Of a stretch of DNA of 10,088 nucleotides, positions 6,633 through 10,088 are shown in pieces. A program made the position numbers and the translations under genes. Source of the stretch: Anaerolineae bacterium (GTDB lineage Bacteria > Chloroflexota > Anaerolineae > Anaerolineales > Villigracilaceae); the NCBI GenBank assembly GCA_003141915.1, contig PLNY01000137.1, positions 1 through 10,088 on the forward strand, in the 5' to 3' direction. The notes beneath the pieces are model-generated. The model made no database searches. It saw only the letters and a list, made by a program, of their open reading frames with translations, and was not told the origin of the DNA. The number at the start of each line of letters is the position of its first letter. Position 1 is the stretch's first letter.

Positions 6633-7568
6633 ATGACAATTCGTCCACTCGATCTAAGAGATTTGCACCATCTATATCGGTTGCGCGGCAACGCGGTTGG
6701 TTTGGACTCCACAAGGACGCTTACGCGCGGTAATCCTTTGGGCGCGGTCGGCTTGATGGCATATATCAATCCTGCGCGGCATATTTACGCGTCCATCGCT
6801 GACGGGGATGGCGTGAGCCTGCTTGGAGGCATTATCCACACCCGCGGCGAATCGTTTGCAAGACTACTTTATCTGGCCCCTTCTTCTCGACTCGACCATC
6901 CGGATTTGCCTGCTTTGATAGATCATCTCTCTGCCGAAGCGGGAAGTTGGGGAGCCTTTCACATTCTCGCAGAAGTGAATGAATCAAGCAATGCATTTGA
7001 CGGATTGCGTAAGGCAGGTTTTTCGGTGTACGCGTGGCAGAGGATGTGGAATATCAGCCAGGTGGCAGAGGCAACTTCAAGGCTTGTGCCGAGCGAAGTC
7101 GAAGCGTCCGACTGGATGCGGGTCGATTCGATTCATTGGGCCGCGATCCAAAGTCTTTACCAACAAATTGTTCCTCCTTTGCTTCATCCTGTGGAGCCAA
7201 TCTCTCCCCGCACAGTTGGCTGGATGGTCGGCTCGAGTGTAAAGTGTTATGTGAATGTGACACAGGGCGTTTATGGAATTGTTCTAGCACCTCTTATTCA
7301 CCCTGAAGTTGTGGATGTGAGCGCGAAAATAGCATCGCTGGTCAATCAGCTTCCCAACCGGCGCAACCGGCCGGTATATTTATGCGTCCGTTCCTATCAA
7401 GCTTGGCTGGAACCGGCGCTTGAAGACCTGGGCGCACGCGCGGGAGAACGGCAGGCAGTGATGGTCAAGCACCTGACGCGGCTGGTGAGGGATGAACAGA
7501 CTCTTTTGGCAACACAACCACCGGGAGTAAGTGTTCAGCCTTCGCGCGTAAGCAGGATGCATAAATAA
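6633..7568 (+). CDS. Tandem GNAT-type acetyltransferase-like protein, 311 aa
   Basis: The N-terminus MTIRPLDLRDLHHLYRL is a typical first strand and helix of a GNAT fold. The first lobe closes near residues 113-140 with EVNESSNAFDGLRKAGFSVYAWQRMW, the usual GF-x-Y ending. The second half (about 160-290) repeats the pattern and ends with RPVYLCVRSYQAWLEPALEDLGARAG, suggesting a degenerate second GNAT lobe. GNAT enzymes transfer acyl groups from acyl-CoA to amines; the usual R/Q-x-x-G-x-G/A phosphate loop is not clear in either lobe, so activity is uncertain. The ATG is the first start after an in-frame TAA at 6624-6626. The linker between lobes (about 150-157) is encoded by a dispersed repeat. 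The gene is monocistronic, and converges on the LCP gene 51 bases downstream. Confidence 0.7.
   Translation: MTIRPLDLRDLHHLYRLRGNAVGLDSTRTLTRGNPLGAVGLMAYINPARHIYASIADGDGVSLLGGIIHTRGESFARLLYLAPSSRLDHPDLPALIDHLSAEAGSWGAFHILAEVNESSNAFDGLRKAGFSVYAWQRMWNISQVAEATSRLVPSEVEASDWMRVDSIHWAAIQSLYQQIVPPLLHPVEPISPRTVGWMVGSSVKCYVNVTQGVYGIVLAPLIHPEVVDVSAKIASLVNQLPNRRNRPVYLCVRSYQAWLEPALEDLGARAGERQAVMVKHLTRLVRDEQTLLATQPPGVSVQPSRVSRMHK
7081..7105 (+). repeat. Dispersed REP-like repeat inside the coding region (PSEVEA)
   Basis: The 25 bases from GGCTTGTGCC to GTCGAAGC match the form of a dispersed repeat seen in many environmental bacteria (CTTG(T/C)CCTGAGCGAAGTCGAAG-like). In the gene frame it gives L-V-P-S-E-V-E-A; in another frame it gives the C-A-E-R-S-R-S peptide often seen in annotated proteins. 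CTTCAA just upstream (7074-7079) is a near-match to the reverse complement of TCGAAG, giving imperfect terminal symmetry. It keeps the reading frame and falls between the two GNAT lobes. Confidence 0.6.
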
Positions 7569-7619
7569 CGTGAATTTTTGCTCTGTGGCATAGATGTTGC
7601 GAAACGGGGTGAAGGGCGC

Positions 7620-9116
7620 TCAATGTGATAAATCCTGCGGTGCGAAACAGGGCTGATAGTCAGAACCGAGGATGAGGCGATATTGAATCGAATTATTTGA
7701 ATTCGGCATGGATAAAATGCTTGCCGATGTCAGCCCAAGGTTGGCGAGAATTGCATTGCGTGCGTTGGAGTCCTGTGATTTGGTCATGTCAATCAAAACA
7801 GAATTGGAATAATTTATTCGGTCGGCGTTGGCGATGGAAGTTTCGTAACCTGCGTAGTTGAGTCGATTCGAGGCGAGGGCGGCCCAGTTGTTGTTCGGTG
7901 TGCCATTTTCCACTTGAACGCTGATCGAGTCGCGTTGAGCGGAAGTGGTTGAAAGCGTTGTGGCTTGAACAAGGAATTGTTGAAGCGATGGTTGATTCGG
8001 CAGAAGCACCTCTGCGCCGCCGGGCGTTGTCCAATCGCTGACGTACGGCGGGCGAATATAATAGCCGCGGATGTTTGCGTTGGTCAACTTGGGGGCATAG
8101 AGAGCCAGTTTCAAAATGTCAGCCAGCCCGAGGTCGGTGGTGATCGTGGAGGAGAAATCTTTATAAAGCTGTGGGATGCGGGTCAAGGTATTTGTCTTGA
8201 GCGCTTGTGCGAACATCGCACGCAGAACTTCCTGCTGACGGCGGCCGCGGTCAAAGTCACTGGATGCTTCGCGCGAACGCGCATACCACAAAGCGAGATC
8301 GCCGTTCATGTGAATCATTCCGGGCTGAACCATGTATTCCGCCCAGTTGTTTGGGTCGTTCTGATCGTCGCTCGGATCAAGAAGCCGCCAATCGGTGTAA
8401 GGGCAGGCGACAGGCACATCAATGCCGCCGAGCGTATCCACGATCTTGCTGAAGCCGCTAAAATCAACCATTGCCATATGGTCAATGCGGAGGCCGAGGT
8501 TGTAGGCGATGGCATCTCGAAGCAGGGCGTACCCACCGCCCGGATAATTTCCGATGCCGTATTCATACGCGGTATTGATGCGTTCCATTCCAATCGTTGG
8601 AATATAAACCCACAGATCACGCGGGATGGAGATCATCGAAACCTGTCCACTGCCGGGCCATAAGATGACGGCGACCAATGTATCGGTTCGGAAGGAAGTG
8701 GGCGTGCCTTGATCGTGGCCGATCAATAGAAAGTTGATGGTGTTGTTGTCGGTCAAAAGCGGGATGGGTGTTGGACCGTCGCCTGAGGTATCTGGAGCAG
8801 GCGGGGCGGCGAACGTTGGAAATAAAGAATTCAAGTCAATTGTTGCGGCGGGCTGTAACGGCGGGATGGGAGTGGGCGATGGCGTCGCAGTTGAAAAGAA
8901 CGGATCGAGCGTTGGAACTGCGATGGAATAAAGCGAAGCCGGTGTGGCTTGCGCTACGTTTGGAGGTTGAAATGGGGTTGGAGTAGGAGAAGCATTCGGC
9001 GCGGCGGTAATCAAAACAAAGGGCGGAGACGCAGGTGTCTCCGGTGGAACGGCGCCGCAGGCTGTTAGTACGACGGCAATGATCAGCGCGAGGCGCAGCA
9101 ATGATGTCTTCGACAT
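7620..9116 (-). CDS. LCP-family (LytR-CpsA-Psr) lipoprotein with LytR C-terminal domain, 498 aa
   Basis: LCP proteins transfer lipid-linked glycopolymers to the cell wall outside the membrane. The N-terminus is a lipoprotein signal with lipobox L17-T-A-C20. Residues 21-125 are a Pro/Thr/Ser-rich spacer. The LCP domain (about 127-335) opens with INFLLIGHDQG and shows R143-T-D145, the SIPRD motif (R166, D167), RINTAYEYG, Y278-A-R-S-R282 and D289-R-G-R-R-Q294, matching the conserved Arg and Asp positions that bind the pyrophosphate and metal. A LytR C-terminal domain occupies about 397-483 (SVQVENGTPNNNWA). Length fits LCP proteins with this extra domain. There is no Shine-Dalgarno sequence; a -10-like box lies 6 bases before the ATG. 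A lipid anchor instead of the usual transmembrane anchor is unusual. It lies downstream of a LysM gene, fitting an envelope role. Confidence 0.9.
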   Translation of the reverse strand: MSKTSLLRLALIIAVVLTACGAVPPETPASPPFVLITAAPNASPTPTPFQPPNVAQATPASLYSIAVPTLDPFFSTATPSPTPIPPLQPAATIDLNSLFPTFAAPPAPDTSGDGPTPIPLLTDNNTINFLLIGHDQGTPTSFRTDTLVAVILWPGSGQVSMISIPRDLWVYIPTIGMERINTAYEYGIGNYPGGGYALLRDAIAYNLGLRIDHMAMVDFSGFSKIVDTLGGIDVPVACPYTDWRLLDPSDDQNDPNNWAEYMVQPGMIHMNGDLALWYARSREASSDFDRGRRQQEVLRAMFAQALKTNTLTRIPQLYKDFSSTITTDLGLADILKLALYAPKLTNANIRGYYIRPPYVSDWTTPGGAEVLLPNQPSLQQFLVQATTLSTTSAQRDSISVQVENGTPNNNWAALASNRLNYAGYETSIANADRINYSNSVLIDMTKSQDSNARNAILANLGLTSASILSMPNSNNSIQYRLILGSDYQPCFAPQDLSH

Positions 9117-9122
9117 AAATTG

Positions 9123-9128
9123 ATTTTA
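9123..9128 (-). promoter_or_regulatory. -10-like box just upstream of the LCP gene
   Basis: TAAAAT on the minus strand leaves only 6 bases before the ATG at 9116, so the transcript could begin at the start codon. The -35 region is poor by consensus and is covered by the inverted repeat at 9143-9159. Confidence 0.4.
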
Positions 9129-9142
9129 TCTTTTGCTTAACT

Positions 9143-9159
9143 TTGCATGTTGGATGCAA
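9143..9159. promoter_or_regulatory. Perfect inverted repeat TTGCAT-N5-ATGCAA, possible operator
   Basis: A 6-base perfect dyad with a 5-base centre (GTTGG on the plus strand) spans about -27 to -43 relative to the LCP start codon. No T-run follows, so it is not a good terminator for the LysM gene. Its position over the -35 region suggests a site for a dimeric regulator; this is inference. Confidence 0.35.
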
Positions 9160-9194
9160 TCAAGGCGCGGCTGTTGAAAGTGGTAGATTTAGCT

Positions 9195-9908
9195 TTAATG
9201 TCGCCATCGAAATATTCGTTGCAGGAAAAACCAGAAGTTCGGATTTTTCTTCTCGGTTGGTGCTTGGGGTCCGAATCCTGGAGGCGGTCTGCCGAAATAA
9301 GGGATGATTGCTCTTGGCGTGGCAACGGGAAGATTAGGCACCCACAGTCTCTCGCCCGGTGATATGTTGGATGTGGAAAGACAATTGACCTGTTGAAGCT
9401 CAAATACCGTTGTGCCATATAACGCAGCGATATGATATATCGTATCTCCCGGCTGGACGACATACGCAGGCGACCCGCCAAGCGGCACGCTGCATGAAAC
9501 GGACTGAGTGGCTGATGGCGGAGGAACATAAATGTTATAGCCAGGTTCAAGATTGTTCGTCAATAAACAGTTGGCTTGTGTGAGCTGCGAAGGCGTGACT
9601 CCGAAACGCGCTGCGATAGACTCGAGCGTGTCGTATGGCTGGACGGAGATCAGAATCCATCCGGCAGGGGGCGGACAATTGGTGGGCGGCGGTGGAGTCG
9701 CAGTAGAGGTTGATGTGGACGAAGGGAATGCGGTTGAACCAGATGGAGTGGAGGTCAAGGTTTGAATAACGGTCGGCAGGCTGGTCGTCGGCGTGGGAGG
9801 CGGAGCGGTATAACTTTCAGCCAGCGCTAATGAAAGGCCTCCGACCACAAGCATAACGGAGACCAGTCCATAAAGTATTCCATTCCCCATCTGACGCGCA
9901 ACCTGCAT
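9195..9908 (-). CDS. Membrane-anchored protein with two LysM domains, 237 aa
   Basis: The start at ATG 9908 is supported by AAGGA 9 bases upstream and a one-base overlap with the kinase stop (TAATG). Residues 9-30 form a signal anchor or signal peptide (ending SLALAES). Residues 34-80 are a Pro/Thr/Ser-rich linker. LysM 1 spans about 84-129 (SVQPYDTLESIAARFGVT) and LysM 2 about 149-191 (VVQPGDTIYHIAALYGTT); such domains bind N-acetylglucosamine glycans including peptidoglycan. Each LysM has a cysteine before it and another in an NC motif (Cys78/Cys114 and Cys138/Cys176). The tail (about 200-237) is rich in Pro, Gly and Phe and ends in an aromatic/basic segment. No catalytic domain is present, so I read it as a glycan-binding surface protein, perhaps linked to the kinase. 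Confidence 0.88.
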   Translation of the reverse strand: MQVARQMGNGILYGLVSVMLVVGGLSLALAESYTAPPPTPTTSLPTVIQTLTSTPSGSTAFPSSTSTSTATPPPPTNCPPPAGWILISVQPYDTLESIAARFGVTPSQLTQANCLLTNNLEPGYNIYVPPPSATQSVSCSVPLGGSPAYVVQPGDTIYHIAALYGTTVFELQQVNCLSTSNISPGERLWVPNLPVATPRAIIPYFGRPPPGFGPQAPTEKKNPNFWFFLQRIFRWRH

Positions 9909-10088
9909 TATTTCTTTTCCTTCTTGGCGTGGGAGGCTTCCAATGTCTCTTTGCTGATGGGCAGAAGCACGCTGAAGGTGGCGCCCTTGCCCGGCTCGCT
10001 TTCCACCCAAATACGCCCGTGCTGCGCCTCGGTCAGAGTCTTGGCGATGGAAAGTCCAACGCCCGTATCCCCAATGCCCTGGATGAGA
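9908..10088 (-). CDS. Sensor histidine kinase, C-terminal end only
   Basis: Fifty-nine residues are visible before the TAA at 9910-9908; the rest lies beyond the window. The sequence contains the G2 box of an HATPase_c domain (GDTGVGLSIAKTLTEAQHG), followed by the usual last strands (RIWVESEPGKGATFSVLLPI) and a Lys-rich tail (HAKKEKK). This is the ATP-binding end of a two-component sensor kinase. The LysM gene overlaps its stop by one base, so the two are almost certainly co-transcribed. The sensory domain and the partner regulator cannot be seen. Confidence 0.9.
   Translation of the reverse strand, partial: LIQGIGDTGVGLSIAKTLTEAQHGRIWVESEPGKGATFSVLLPISKETLEASHAKKEKK
9918..9922 (-). promoter_or_regulatory. 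Shine-Dalgarno AAGGA deciding the LysM protein start
   Basis: AAGGA on the minus strand lies 9 bases before ATG 9908, inside the Lys-rich end of the kinase. It supports this start over the upstream ATG at 10010, which would add 34 residues overlapping the kinase in another frame and would bury the signal anchor. Confidence 0.7.

Noticed and set aside
7569..7619. A terminator expected between the convergent acetyltransferase-like and LCP genes
   Set aside because: No GC-rich stem followed by a T-run is visible on either strand in these 51 bases.
7965..8663. A 232-codon plus-strand reading frame opposite the LCP gene
   Set aside because: It is antisense to the conserved LCP catalytic domain, has no ribosome-binding site, and shows no recognisable domain.

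Overview
The window looks like chromosomal DNA from a member of the Chloroflexota, most likely an Anaerolineae-type bacterium. That placement is inference. It rests on the glutamate-mutase-L-like protein next to a zinc-ribbon membrane protein, on Pro/Thr/Ser-rich linkers in the surface proteins, on a LysM protein with 'NC' motifs and an LCP protein, and on moderate to high GC. No rRNA, tRNA, CRISPR array, transposase or phage gene is visible.

Left block (1-6243, all minus strand): six genes packed into one apparent operon. In transcription order they are a small soluble 85-residue protein, a 245-residue protein anchored at both ends, a 203-residue multi-pass membrane protein, an 869-residue zinc-ribbon protein with twelve D-W-L-type motifs and two membrane segments, a 219-residue multi-pass membrane protein starting with TTG, and a MutL-like ASKHA-fold ATPase that runs off the window edge. 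Junctions overlap by 4, 3, 1 and 11 bases, and the last is a 3-base gap, so translation is probably coupled throughout. No cobalamin mutase or other metabolic enzyme accompanies the MutL homologue. The block looks like an uncharacterised membrane-associated complex and is the best candidate here for an undescribed system.

Centre (6244-7619): a 389-base divergent intergenic region with a long imperfect inverted repeat, then a plus-strand gene for a 311-residue tandem GNAT-type acetyltransferase-like protein. Its interlobe linker is encoded by a dispersed REP-like repeat giving the peptide PSEVEA.

Right block (7620-10088, minus strand): an envelope module. In transcription order it has the C-terminal end of a sensor histidine kinase, a membrane-anchored protein with two LysM domains (start overlaps the kinase stop by one base), and, after 78 bases with its own likely promoter, an LCP-family (LytR-CpsA-Psr) lipoprotein. 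The kinase and LysM genes are probably co-transcribed. The module suggests sensing, binding and decorating of the cell wall.

Start signals follow a pattern. Genes at the head of a transcript (6243, 9116, possibly 6633) have a -10-like box just upstream of ATG and no Shine-Dalgarno sequence, which suggests leaderless mRNAs. Most downstream genes have clear Shine-Dalgarno sequences, the exceptions being the weak site at 5252 and none at 1379.
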